Part shown: positions 54,954 to 63,039 of the stretch, in pieces
Position numbering within the stretch: the stretch's first letter is position 1
How the letters are laid out: each line of letters begins with the position of its first letter
Source: Chitinophaga filiformis
Lineage (GTDB): Bacteria; Bacteroidota; Bacteroidia; Chitinophagales; Chitinophagaceae
Assembly (NCBI RefSeq): GCF_023100805.1
Contig: NZ_CP095855.1
Location: forward strand, 558,001 to 622,000
Reading direction: 5' to 3'
Length of the DNA stretch: 64,000 nt
Notes under the pieces: model-generated
The model's input: the letters and a program-made list of their open reading frames with translations, nothing else
The model's database searches: none
What the model was told of the DNA's origin: nothing
Position numbers and translations under genes: made by a program

Positions 54954-55280
54954 ATGATACAATTACTTCCGGAAACTACCTTACAGCTATCAGCAGATGC
55001 CGCCCTGCAAACTGCTCCGGGCATTACTTATGATCAACTAGAGGCATTGCTGGCTGAAAAACTGGAGTTGCTGATCAGCACAGACTTTCAACAATTTGTA
55101 CTACTCCTGTATAAAGTGGATGTTTCCGAGTTGAAGATCCGCAGGATACTGGAGTCAGACCTTACTCCCGGGGTATATAGAAAGATAGCCGCATTGCTGA
55201 TAGAAAGACAACAGGAAAAGATCCTTGCCCGTAAAACTTATAGCCAGCCACCACCGGATGATGGTGAAGAAAAGTGGTGA
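54954..55280 (+). CDS. Conserved-looking hypothetical protein, 108 residues
   Basis: A small acidic protein of predicted helical type: ITYDQLEALLAEKLELLISTDFQQFVLLLYKVDVSELKIRRILESDLTPGVYRKIAALLIERQQEKILARKTY. No signal peptide or catalytic motif. A strong terminator hairpin ends 16 nt before the ATG, so expression would need read-through, a promoter inside the hairpin region, or weak expression. It converges on the fatty-acid hydroxylase gene with 6 nt between stops. I believe such proteins exist widely in Chitinophagaceae, but cannot confirm it here. Confidence 0.75.
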   Translation: MIQLLPETTLQLSADAALQTAPGITYDQLEALLAEKLELLISTDFQQFVLLLYKVDVSELKIRRILESDLTPGVYRKIAALLIERQQEKILARKTYSQPPPDDGEEKW

Positions 55281-55286
55281 ACGGGA

Positions 55287-55952
55287 CTATTGTTTGTTGA
55301 ACATCAGTTCCCTTACTTTCTCCTTGTCTTCTTTCTCCTTTTCAAGGTCAAAGCTTGTCCCGAAAATATGATCCCATATGCTGGAACTTACTCCAAATCC
55401 CTTCTCATCACCTTTATAATGATGCAGATGATGGTTACGCCATAATGGTTTCAGGAATTTAGCCGGTGGGTTCCAGGCATGGATAGCATAGTGCATACTG
55501 CCATAGATCAGGTAGCCCAGTATGAAGCCAGGGAAAAACATGAAAGTGTACTCTCTCAGGAAAAGATACTGTGTGCCGAAAATAATGGAAGCCAGGATCA
55601 GGCTGGGCACAGGGGGCATAAATAATCTTTGTTTATCACGGGGGTATTCATGGTGGTTACCGTGCATTACGTAGATGATCCTTTTCACCCGGGGACTGTC
55701 GCTACTGAAATGGAACAGGTAGCGGTGCATAATGTATTCAAACAAGGTCCAGAAAAACATCGCTCCCAGGAAAACCGTTATTACGCGGGCAATACTAAAA
55801 TCCAATGTAGTATTGCTGTAGTATAACATGTAACTGATAATAGGCACATACATGGCCCAGATCACAAGGGGATGTGTTTTGGTGAGCATCTCTAAATACC
55901 TGCTTTCAAATAATCGCGCCTGTCCCTTGTTCTTAATCTTATCAAACTTCAT
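55287..55952 (-). CDS. Fatty acid 2-hydroxylase-like membrane protein (sterol desaturase superfamily)
   Basis: A 221-residue membrane di-iron enzyme. All His clusters are present: HRYLFH (about 81-86), HGNHHEYPRD (about 106-115), HYAIH (about 164-168) and NHHLHHY (about 184-190). There are about four helices around them (PLVIWAMYVPIISYMLYY, IARVITVFLGAMFFWTLFEYIM, SLILASIIFGTQYLFL, FMFFPGFILGYLIYG). The HGNHHEYPRD motif and size match FA2H/Scs7-type enzymes that 2-hydroxylate the acyl chain of sphingolipids, which Sphingobacteria-like Bacteroidota make. Acyl chains of lipid A or ornithine lipids are other possible substrates. Confidence 0.9.
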   Translation of the reverse strand: MKFDKIKNKGQARLFESRYLEMLTKTHPLVIWAMYVPIISYMLYYSNTTLDFSIARVITVFLGAMFFWTLFEYIMHRYLFHFSSDSPRVKRIIYVMHGNHHEYPRDKQRLFMPPVPSLILASIIFGTQYLFLREYTFMFFPGFILGYLIYGSMHYAIHAWNPPAKFLKPLWRNHHLHHYKGDEKGFGVSSSIWDHIFGTSFDLEKEKEDKEKVRELMFNKQ

Positions 55953-56420
55953 AACTCCTTTATTTAATGCAAATAAGTGCTTAAACGAATGATGCGTCGT
56001 TTCCTAACCTCTGGTCTTTAGCCGAAAAGCTTCCCGCGAATATTATGCCGATCTTATGCGCAACGGGGATATGTCAGTATAAATTATTCAGTATATGGGG
56101 CTGGGTTACTGTCAGCTATATCAACAACTTATTGGATTCCAAAAGATGATAAACAATACGGCTGACAAATTCTTCCATCAAATTTATTACACTTACCTCT
56201 TATATATGCAGATGCAATAATTGATATTACGATATGTTCATGAAATAGTACTTCAGCATCAGTGTAGTATTTGCTATAAGAACCCTTTGCACTGTAATGA
56301 TACTTCTATTTGCCGAATTTAAAGAAATTATCTGTCCATCAGTACCGGCAGTATCTGTGAAGGCGAAGGCACAGCCACAGGCGCCTGTAGCCTGTAGGGC
56401 CGTAACAATAACAGGATAAG

Positions 56421-56438
56421 TTGCGCAAATTTGCGCAA
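56421..56438. promoter_or_regulatory. 18-bp perfect palindrome, candidate operator
   Basis: TTGCGCAAATTTGCGCAA is a perfect 18-bp palindrome with no loop or T tract. It lies 87 bp upstream of the FAH -7 box and 123 bp before its start codon. It fits a binding site for a dimeric transcription factor better than a terminator. Confidence 0.5.
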
Positions 56439-56499
56439 GCCGCTTAATGACTGGGCGCATGATTGAACTGGCTTTCCTGCAGCACCATATCATATTGCA

Positions 56500-56533
56500 T
56501 TTACTTACAGCGATCTCATTTTACCTATATTTA
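56500..56533 (+). promoter_or_regulatory. Promoter of the FAH-flavin reductase operon
   Basis: TTTA (56500-56503), 22 nt, TATATTTA (56526-56533). Leader of about 24 nt to the ATG at 56562. Confidence 0.5.
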
Positions 56534-56561
56534 CAGATCATACAACCAGAACCAAGACTTT

Positions 56562-57569
56562 ATGAAACTTGTTACTTACCTCAGGGACGAGGTTGACCAG
56601 CTGGCCATACTCATAGGCGATCAACTGTACAACACCCAGGACCTGGATCCTCAATTGCCCGGCAACATGCAGCATTTCCTCCTCATGTGGGAAGAAGTTA
56701 TAGGCATTGCCCGTGAAGCAGAAGCACAGCTAAAAGCAGGTAAAACTGTTGGTAAGGCCAGCCCGGTACCGTACCAGTCGGTAGACATACTTGCCCCGGT
56801 ACCCTTCCCAACGTCCTGCCGTGATGGTTATGCTTTCCGTCAACACGTAGCGGCTGCACGCCGGAACCGCCGTGTAGAAATGATCCCGGAATTCGATCAG
56901 TACCCCATCTTTTATTTTACCAATCACAATGCCATACAGGGCCCCGGCGACATTTACTGTATGCCGGACCATTTCGATAAACTGGACTTTGAACTGGAGG
57001 CTGCCATCGTGATCTGTAAACCTGGCCGTAATGTACCGGCTGCCGAAGCAGACAATTACATTGCCGGCTTCATGATCATGAACGACATGAGCGCACGTAC
57101 GCTTCAGATGGAGGAAATGAAACTCAATCTTGGTCCCGCTAAAGGAAAAGACTTCAGTACCGTAATAGGGCCTATGCTGGTCACCCCCGATGAACTGGAA
57201 CACCTGCTCATTCCACCCCGGCCAGGCCATACCGGCAAAAATTACAACCTGAAAATGACCTGCCGTGTCAATGGAGTGCAGGTAAGTGAAGGCAACATGG
57301 GCGACATGGACTGGACCTTCGCTGAGATCATCGAACGTTGCGCATACGGCGCCAATATCCTTCCGGGCGATGTAATAGGCAGTGGCACCGTAGGAACCGG
57401 CTGTTTCCTGGAATTGAACGGCACCGGCAAACTCAATGATCCAAACTATAAGGAACAATGGCTGAAGCCCGGTGATGTAGTGGAAATGACGATAGACGGC
57501 CTGGGCACACTTAAAAATACCATTGTGGAAGAAGATTCTACTTTCTCCATTCTGCGACTAAAAAAATAA
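56562..57569 (+). CDS. Fumarylacetoacetate hydrolase-family protein
   Basis: A 335-residue FAH-superfamily enzyme from the ATG at 56562 (MKLVTYLRDEVDQLAILIGDQLYN); the frame is open upstream to 56463, but the promoter at 56500-56533 excludes that. Members cleave C-C bonds in beta-diketo acids such as fumarylpyruvate. Motifs: PIFYFTNHNAIQGPGDIYCMP, KLDFELEAAIVICKPGRNVPAAEADNYIAGFMIMNDMSARTLQMEE (metal-binding E-x-E and D) and GDMDWTFAEIIERCAYGANILPGDVIGSGTVGTGC. In Bacteroidota it commonly belongs to aromatic amino-acid (tyrosine) catabolism, but no other pathway gene lies here. The flavin reductase follows after 10 nt. Confidence 0.9.
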   Translation: MKLVTYLRDEVDQLAILIGDQLYNTQDLDPQLPGNMQHFLLMWEEVIGIAREAEAQLKAGKTVGKASPVPYQSVDILAPVPFPTSCRDGYAFRQHVAAARRNRRVEMIPEFDQYPIFYFTNHNAIQGPGDIYCMPDHFDKLDFELEAAIVICKPGRNVPAAEADNYIAGFMIMNDMSARTLQMEEMKLNLGPAKGKDFSTVIGPMLVTPDELEHLLIPPRPGHTGKNYNLKMTCRVNGVQVSEGNMGDMDWTFAEIIERCAYGANILPGDVIGSGTVGTGCFLELNGTGKLNDPNYKEQWLKPGDVVEMTIDGLGTLKNTIVEEDSTFSILRLKK

Positions 57570-57579
57570 ACACCATTAC

Positions 57580-58464
57580 ATGCAGATCATTCCAGGGCAG
57601 ATCAAAACGGCACAACTGCATAACTATCTACAGGGCGCTATCGCTCCCAGGCCTATCTGTTTTGCCAGTACGGTAGATAAGGACGGACGCCCAAACCTTT
57701 CTCCCTTCAGCTTTTTTAACCTGTTTGGCAGTAACCCTGCCACACTTATATTTTCCCCCTCCCGCAGGGTACGCGACAATACCACCAAACATACCCTGGA
57801 AAATGTGCTTGAAACCAGGGAAGTAGTGATCAACGTGGTCACCTACGCAATGGTACAGCAAGCATCCCTTTCCAGCTGCGAATATCCCAAAGGAGTTAAC
57901 GAATTTGAGAAGGCCGGCTTCACACCGCTGCCTTCCGAAAAAGTGAAACCTTTCCGCGTGAAGGAAAGTCCTGTGCAGTTTGAGTGTATTGTAAGGGAAA
58001 TATTGCCCCAGGGACAGGAAGGAGGCGCCGGTAACCTGGTGATCTGCGAGCCCGTGCTGATCCACATCAACGAGGCCGTCCTAAATGAAAATGGGGCCAT
58101 TGACCCGCACAAGATAGACCTGGTTGCCAGGATGGGAGGGGATTATTACTGCAGGGCATCAGGCGCAGCCGTATTCGAAGTGGCCAAACCATTGACAGAA
58201 CTGGGCATAGGAATAGACGCCCTGCCACCAGCCATCCGGCAAAGCAACATCCTGACGGGCAATAACCTGGGCCAGCTGGCTAATGTGCAGCAACAGCCCA
58301 CTGTAGATCCGGCTTTTGACGACGATCACCTGAAGAATATCATCCAGTATTACAGCATTACGCCCGACGAGATGGAGAAAGAACTGCACCGGCATGCACA
58401 ACGCCTGCTGGAGCAGGGACGGGTACAGGATGCATGGCAGGTATTACTGGCAGGAACCATATAA
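57580..58464 (+). CDS. Flavin reductase-family protein
   Basis: A 294-residue FMN-binding split-barrel protein of the flavin reductase-like family (DIM6/NTAB type). It is expected to reduce FMN/FAD with NAD(P)H or to use the bound flavin in a coupled reaction. Motifs: GAIAPRPICFASTVDKDGRPNLSPFSFFNLFGSNPATLIFSPSRRVRDNTTKHTLENV and VNVVTYAMVQQASLSSCEYPKGVNEFEKAGFTPLPS. Residues beyond about 200 form an extra helical tail (DDDHLKNIIQYYSITPDEMEKELHRHAQRLLEQGRVQDAWQVL). Translated with the FAH gene from one operon (10-nt gap). Confidence 0.88.
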   Translation: MQIIPGQIKTAQLHNYLQGAIAPRPICFASTVDKDGRPNLSPFSFFNLFGSNPATLIFSPSRRVRDNTTKHTLENVLETREVVINVVTYAMVQQASLSSCEYPKGVNEFEKAGFTPLPSEKVKPFRVKESPVQFECIVREILPQGQEGGAGNLVICEPVLIHINEAVLNENGAIDPHKIDLVARMGGDYYCRASGAAVFEVAKPLTELGIGIDALPPAIRQSNILTGNNLGQLANVQQQPTVDPAFDDDHLKNIIQYYSITPDEMEKELHRHAQRLLEQGRVQDAWQVLLAGTI

Positions 58465-58482
58465 AGAATACGCATAAAATAA

Positions 58483-58516
58483 AAAACGCCTCGTGTCGCA
58501 ATACACGAGGCGTTTT
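58483..58516 (+). terminator. Terminator of the FAH operon (bidirectional)
   Basis: Perfect 14-bp arms AAAACGCCTCGTGT and ACACGAGGCGTTTT with a 6-nt loop; convergent with the DUF4197 gene. Confidence 0.85.
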
Positions 58517-58546
58517 CTACTATCTACCTCTGGGATGATGTAATAA

Positions 58547-59281
58547 TTATTTGCTGAACACCTTCTTTAACAGGTCGGTTGTTCTTGCAGCAGGATTGGC
58601 ACGAATATTCGCTTCTTCCTTGGCAATCTGGTCAAACAGTGCATTCACCGCCATACCGGTTACGTAGTCCTGCAGGTCAGGATTTACCTTATTGAAGGTA
58701 GTAGGCAGTTTGTTGTATGTAGTCACAATATCTCCATAGTACTTTGTAGCACTGGTGCTGTCCAGGGAGCCTTTCACCACAGGAGAGAATGCCGCTTTCA
58801 GCTTGTCAGTGGTCTTGCCTTTAAAATATTCAGTGGCTGCATTGTTACCGCCGGAAACCAGTTTCAGTGCGTCCGTGATACTCATTTCCTTGATAGCATC
58901 TACAAAAATGGGAGCAGCATATCCAACTGCTGATTCAGCAGCACGGTTAATGGACAGGATCGCTTTGTCCACCTGGCTGCCCAAACCTACAGAACGGAGG
59001 GTATTACCGATCTTCACAGCATCAGGAGGCAATAAGAGCTTATATATTTCACTACCGAAAAAGCCATCTTTTTTGTTCAGGGAAGCAATACCGTTGGCCA
59101 CGCCTTTTGACAGGGCTTCTTTAATGGCATTACCTGCTTCTGATTGGGTAACATTGCCGGAACCGGTTGTTTTGGATACAGCAGAATTAGCAGCATCTCC
59201 CAGTTTTTTCAGCAACTGGGCCTGGGATGCTGGCAGTAAGGCTACACTGGATAATAACAATAGACATAGTTTCTTGTACAT
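58547..59281 (-). CDS. DUF4197 exported protein
   Basis: A 244-residue protein from the ATG at 59281 (MYKKLCLLLLSSVALLPASQA-Q). The upstream frame start at 59308 is TTG and sits near a -7-like TATTTTG, so it is not the start. The DUF4197 domain is clear: AIKEALSKGVANGIASLNKKDGFFGSEIYKLLLPPDAVKIGNTLRSVGLGSQVDKAILSINRAAESAVGYAAPIFVDAIKEMSITDALKLVSGGNNAATEYFKGKT and ALFDQIAKEEANIRANPAARTTDLLKKVF. Periplasmic, all-helical, function unknown. Confidence 0.93.
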   Translation of the reverse strand: MYKKLCLLLLSSVALLPASQAQLLKKLGDAANSAVSKTTGSGNVTQSEAGNAIKEALSKGVANGIASLNKKDGFFGSEIYKLLLPPDAVKIGNTLRSVGLGSQVDKAILSINRAAESAVGYAAPIFVDAIKEMSITDALKLVSGGNNAATEYFKGKTTDKLKAAFSPVVKGSLDSTSATKYYGDIVTTYNKLPTTFNKVNPDLQDYVTGMAVNALFDQIAKEEANIRANPAARTTDLLKKVFSK

Positions 59282-59399
59282 AGACTGATGTTGTGGTTTA
59301 ATATGCAAAATAGTAACAATATTTAAGATCCGTAGATCTAAAGTTAGAACAAAAAGATCCCCTGAGGTTTAACGTAAGGACGAGTGGCAATATGGCCGG

Positions 59400-60233
59400 T
59401 TATTCGTGTATGGCCAGCAAGGGAATATGTGTATGGAATGCCAGCTGAGCAGTACGGCTTCGCTTAAAGATCCCTTCAAACAGCCCATGTTTTCGGGGAA
59501 TCGTTAAGATCAGGTCTGCTTTCTCCTTGTCTGCAAATTCCATAATACCATGTACTACATTGCTGTCGTCCACAAAATGATACTTCGGATGGTATCCTTC
59601 CAGTAAACTATCCAGCAACAGGCTGGCCTGCGGCGTATCCTTACCGAGTCCTTTCCCTTCCTTATCGATATTGAGTACATGCAGTTCTGCTCCAAAAACG
59701 TCCAGCAAGCGTTTCAGCGGATAAACCGGGGTATGGGTGCCTATCTTTTTGAAATCGCAGGCAAAAACGACCTTCCTGACGGGCTTGAAAGTGGCCATGG
59801 AAGGCACGATCAGTACCGGGCAGCTGGTATGCTTCACCACATCTATTGTATTGGAACCGATCAGGATCTCTTCCAGCTGGCTACCGCCGGTAGTACCCAT
59901 AACAACCAGGTCTGCATTTTCCTCTTTGCTCAGGCTATCGATGTTGGCCGCCAGTAGTGTATTGTCCGCCCGGTAGTCCAGCACCGTACCTTCCGGCAAT
60001 TCTGGCAGGAGGTCCTGTTTCATACGTTCCAGGCCTTCCATGCTGGCGGTCTTTAGCTCATTGGGATCCACCATGGGAATAGAGGTAGGAACGTCCGGAA
60101 TAGGTACGATCAGTTCATATGCATGATAGAGCACGATCCGGGTGGTGCCCATCTGCTGCGCCAGGCCCAGCGCGTAGCGCGCCGCGTTATAGGCAGTGGC
60201 GGAAAAATCTGTAGGTACAATGATGGTTTTCAT
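59400..60233 (-). CDS. Tandem universal stress protein
   Basis: A 277-residue cytosolic protein with two UspA folds. The first (about 1-148) has IIVPTDFSATAYNAARYALGLAQQMG and the nucleotide-binding signature VVMGTTGGSQLEEILIGSNTIDVVKHTSCPVLIVPS. The second (about 155-277) has KVVFACDFKKIGTHTPVYPLKRLLDVFGAELHVLNID and LILTIPRKHGLFEGIFKRSRTAQLAFHTHIPLLAIHE, with a degenerate ATP motif. It is a stress-responsive ATP-binding protein that diverges from lysS. Confidence 0.95.
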   Translation of the reverse strand: MKTIIVPTDFSATAYNAARYALGLAQQMGTTRIVLYHAYELIVPIPDVPTSIPMVDPNELKTASMEGLERMKQDLLPELPEGTVLDYRADNTLLAANIDSLSKEENADLVVMGTTGGSQLEEILIGSNTIDVVKHTSCPVLIVPSMATFKPVRKVVFACDFKKIGTHTPVYPLKRLLDVFGAELHVLNIDKEGKGLGKDTPQASLLLDSLLEGYHPKYHFVDDSNVVHGIMEFADKEKADLILTIPRKHGLFEGIFKRSRTAQLAFHTHIPLLAIHE

Positions 60234-60335
60234 CCTTTTGTTGTTTTAGAAGCTGGTGAATGCCGAAAGGGGGCTTATGTGTAATGAAAATTTGGTGCCA
60301 ATTCCACGTTTCGTTCATTTCCCCCTTAAATCGAT

Positions 60336-60343
60336 TATTTTTG
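60336..60343 (+). promoter_or_regulatory. -7 box of lysS
   Basis: TATTTTTG (TAnnTTTG), 26 nt before the ATG at 60370. It excludes the in-frame upstream starts at 60256 and 60277. Confidence 0.55.
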
Positions 60344-60369
60344 CACTCCATTATTGTAATCAGTACTAC

Positions 60370-61884
60370 ATGACACCATTATCTGAGCAAGAGATCATAC
60401 GCAGGGAGAAACTGCAGGAACTGGAGAAACTGGGCATCAACCCTTATCCGGCGGAAGAATATCCCGTAAATAATACGGCTGCCAATATCAAGGCCCTGTA
60501 TACGGAAGAAACCAAAGACCAGTTCCAGGACGTATGCCTGGCCGGCCGTATCATGACAGTGCGCGACATGGGTAAGGCCGCTTTCGTGAAGATCCAGGAC
60601 CATACCACACAGATTCAGCTGTATATCCGTCGTGATGATATCAGTAACGGTGAGGACAAGACAATGTTCGATACCGTTTTCAAAAAACTGCTCGACCTGG
60701 GAGATATCATTGGTGTAAAAGGCTATGCCTTCATCACCAAAACCGGGGAATTATCTATACATGTGACGAAACTGGATATCCTGGCAAAATCCATCCGTCC
60801 TTTACCGGTAGTCCGCGAAAAGGAAGGAGAGGTATTCGATGCAGTGACTGACCCTGAGTTCAAATACCGTCAACGTTATGTAGACCTGATCGTGAACCCA
60901 CAGGTGAAGGATGTGTTCATCAAACGTACCCTGATCCTGAAAACCATCCGCGATTTCTACAACGAAATGGGCTACCTGGAAGTGGAAACACCGATCCTGC
61001 AGCCTATTCCCGGTGGTGCAGCGGCCCGTCCGTTCACGACGCACCACAATGCGCTGGATATCCCGTTGTACCTGCGTATTGCCAATGAACTGTATCTCAA
61101 ACGCCTCATCGTCGGTGGTTTTGAAGGTGTATACGAATTTGCGAAGGACTTCCGCAATGAGGGTATGGACCGTACCCACAATCCGGAATTCACCGTAATG
61201 GAAATGTACGCCGCTTATAAAGACTATGAGTGGATGATGCGCACCACAGAAACCCTGCTGGAAAAGATCGCTATTGCCCTCCACGGAACCACAGAAGTAC
61301 AGGTGGGCGAGAAAACCATCAACTTCAAAGCGCCTTTCCGCAGGATCAGCATGTACGACGCTATCCTTGAACATACCGGCATCGACGTGTCTGCCATGGA
61401 CGAAGAACAGCTGCGCGCTACCTGCAACCAGCTGGGCATCCATGTAAAACCTAGCATGGGTAAGGGCAAACTGATAGATGAGATCTTCGGTGAGAAATGT
61501 GAGGCATACTACGTACAGCCTACCTTCATCATCGACTATCCGGTGGAAATGAGCCCGCTTACCAAGAAACACCGTAGCAAACCAGGACTGGTAGAACGTT
61601 TTGAGCTCATGGTGAATGGTAAGGAGCTGGCTAACGCCTATAGTGAGCTGAATGACCCGATCGATCAGCGTGCACGCTTCGAAGAGCAGCTACAGCTGAT
61701 GGAGCGCGGGGATGATGAAGCGATGTACATCGACTACGATTTCCTCCGCGCCCTGGAATATGGTATGCCGCCTACTTCCGGTATCGGTATCGGAATTGAC
61801 CGCCTTACCATGATCATGACCAATCAGCCTTCCATCCAGGATGTGCTGTTCTTCCCGCAGATGAAACCGGAGAAGATGGCGTAG
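60370..61884 (+). CDS. lysS: Lysyl-tRNA synthetase, class II
   Basis: A 504-residue class II synthetase charging tRNA-Lys. The start MTPLSEQEIIRREKLQELEKLGINPYPAEEYP matches the family N-terminus. The OB-fold anticodon domain is at about 60-150 (VCLAGRIMTVRDMGKAAFVKIQDHTTQIQLYI). Class II motifs: ETPILQPIPGGAAARPF (motif 1), FRNEGMDRTHNPEFTVMEMYAAY (motif 2) and GIGIGIDRLTMIMTNQPSIQDVLFFP (motif 3). Length is normal. It has its own promoter and a strong terminator. Confidence 0.98.
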   Translation: MTPLSEQEIIRREKLQELEKLGINPYPAEEYPVNNTAANIKALYTEETKDQFQDVCLAGRIMTVRDMGKAAFVKIQDHTTQIQLYIRRDDISNGEDKTMFDTVFKKLLDLGDIIGVKGYAFITKTGELSIHVTKLDILAKSIRPLPVVREKEGEVFDAVTDPEFKYRQRYVDLIVNPQVKDVFIKRTLILKTIRDFYNEMGYLEVETPILQPIPGGAAARPFTTHHNALDIPLYLRIANELYLKRLIVGGFEGVYEFAKDFRNEGMDRTHNPEFTVMEMYAAYKDYEWMMRTTETLLEKIAIALHGTTEVQVGEKTINFKAPFRRISMYDAILEHTGIDVSAMDEEQLRATCNQLGIHVKPSMGKGKLIDEIFGEKCEAYYVQPTFIIDYPVEMSPLTKKHRSKPGLVERFELMVNGKELANAYSELNDPIDQRARFEEQLQLMERGDDEAMYIDYDFLRALEYGMPPTSGIGIGIDRLTMIMTNQPSIQDVLFFPQMKPEKMA

Positions 61885-61941
61885 TGTTTCTTTTCCCTTC
61901 GGAAAGATCTGAGCCGGATTACCCCGCTCCCTATTATATTT

Positions 61942-61976
61942 AAACGGGTGTATCATGAGTAGTGATACGCCCGTTT
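61942..61976 (+). terminator. Terminator of lysS
   Basis: 14-bp arms AAACGGGTGTATCA and TGATACGCCCGTTT (one G-U) with a 7-nt loop and T-rich TGTTTGTATTT after it. Confidence 0.8.
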
Positions 61977-61991
61977 TGTTTGTATTTATCC

Positions 61992-62094
61992 CCGGATTAA
62001 CATCATTTCGTCCGGATTGCACCATTCATACGGGTTGTATTATTCATTCCCGGGGTTTGCATTATTCATTGGCAGGGTTGCATTATTTCATCCC
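61992..62094. repeat. Degenerate 20-22 bp tandem array
   Basis: Five consecutive units: CCGGATTAACATCATTTCGT (61992), CCGGATTGCACCATTCATAC (62012), GGGTTGTATTATTCATTCCC (62032), GGGGTTTGCATTATTCATTG (62052) and GGGTTGCATTATTTCATCCC (62075). The core is GG-TTG-A-TATTCAT. It passes without a gap into the 158/159-bp repeat, whose units contain one further copy of the same core. Confidence 0.7.
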
Positions 62095-62540
62095 GGGGTT
62101 GCACCCCGGGCTACAAACACACGGCACCTGACGGAGCCGATTGACGTGGATTATTACGTCATGCGTTCGGAATTATATCAATTGTTTCCCGGACTATTCC
62201 GTTTCCCATGGGGTTCAGCTATTTCCCGTCCCAGGGTTGTATCATTCATCCCCGGGGTTGCACACCGGGCTACAAACACACGGCACCTGACGGAGCCGAT
62301 TGGCGCGAATGACTACGTCATGCGTTCGGAATTATATCAATCGTTTCCCGGTCTATTCCGTTTCCCATGGGGTTCAGCTATTTCCCGTCCCCGGGTTGCA
62401 TCATTCATCCCGGGGTTGCACCTCGGGCTACAAACACACGGCACCTGACGGAGCCGATTGACGTAGATGACCACGTCATGCGTTCGGAATTGTGCCTATT
62501 GTTTTGCGGGCCACTTCGTCTTATACGGGATTCAGCATTT
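62075..62540. repeat. 158/159-bp structured tandem repeat, almost three copies
   Basis: The anchor CTACAAACAC recurs at 62111, 62270 and 62428 (periods 159 and 158). Each unit contains a hairpin of the CCCGGGGTTGCACCCCGGG type (perfect in copy 1), then CGGCACCTGACGGAGCCG (CGGC/GCCG stem), then GACGT...ACGTC (copies 1 and 3; broken in copy 2). TGCGTTCGGAATT and TTTCCCATGGGGTTCAGC follow. The third copy diverges after about 62505. The frames that run through it are by-products of the repeat, not genes. No gene lies in 61885-62590. Confidence 0.85.
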
Positions 62541-62572
62541 ACATATTCATAACTATTTCGCCCCTACATTTG
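62538..62572 (+). promoter_or_regulatory. Promoter of the DoxX-like gene
   Basis: TTTA (62538-62541), 23 nt, TACATTTG (62565-62572), leader of about 18 nt to 62591. It lies at the edge of the repeat array. Confidence 0.55.
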
Positions 62573-62590
62573 TTAAAAAGCCAAAACCGT

Positions 62591-62941
62591 ATGAAAACTA
62601 TTGTTCCTACCAGGGTTGCCATCATCATCTACGCTGTTGTCATGGGACTTTTTGGTATCATCCATTTTGTACACGCCAATATCATGGCTGGCGCTGTTCC
62701 CATCCCGGGTGGCAGGACCTGGATCTATATTACCGGCCTGGCACTCATACTCGCATCGATCTCCTTTATCATCAACGTAGCTGTAAAACTGGCGGGATAC
62801 CTGCTGGCATTTTTCCTGCTTATCGTTATTGTGCTTGTGCACATTCCTCATGCCACGGAAGACCTGCCATCACTCACAATGATGCTGAAAGATGTGGCCC
62901 TGATGGCGGCGGCCATTATGGTAGCCAATACCGGAAAATAG
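62591..62941 (+). CDS. DoxX-like four-helix membrane protein
   Basis: A 116-residue inner-membrane protein from the ATG at 62591 (MKTIVPTRVAIIIYAVVMGLFGIIHFVHANIMAGAVPIPGGRTWIYITGLALILASISFIINV). Four hydrophobic helices cover most of it; the first Phe-Gly-Ile-Ile-His-Phe segment and the VPIPGGRTWIYITG loop are DoxX-like. The frame extends upstream to 62492, but those codons belong to the repeat. Function unknown; other DoxX-family proteins bind quinones or sulfur compounds. Confidence 0.78.
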   Translation: MKTIVPTRVAIIIYAVVMGLFGIIHFVHANIMAGAVPIPGGRTWIYITGLALILASISFIINVAVKLAGYLLAFFLLIVIVLVHIPHATEDLPSLTMMLKDVALMAAAIMVANTGK

Positions 62942-63039
62942 GGTCTTTGATCCGCCTATCGTAATTTCGGGCTGACCATTTCTTTATTTAATTATTTTAG
63001 CTCTTTTTACAAGGAAACTTTACAACAAGAGCTAAAAAC

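Larger units (their letters stand above)
55953..56561. other. Intergenic region upstream of the FAH gene
   Basis: AT-rich with no supported gene. It holds an 18-bp perfect palindrome at 56421-56438 and the FAH promoter at 56500-56533. A GCC/GGC-rich patch near 56360-56405 repeats CCTGTAG (GCCTGTAGCCTGTAGGG) but forms no convincing hairpin. Confidence 0.5.

Noticed and set aside
56227..56493. 88-codon minus-strand frame in the FAH upstream region
   Set aside because: It spans the operator-like palindrome and shows no domain.
62017..62448. 143-codon frame with internal repeats (RATNTRHLTEPI twice)
   Set aside because: It is a by-product of the 158/159-bp DNA repeat; the reading frame is lost in the third copy and no translation signals exist.
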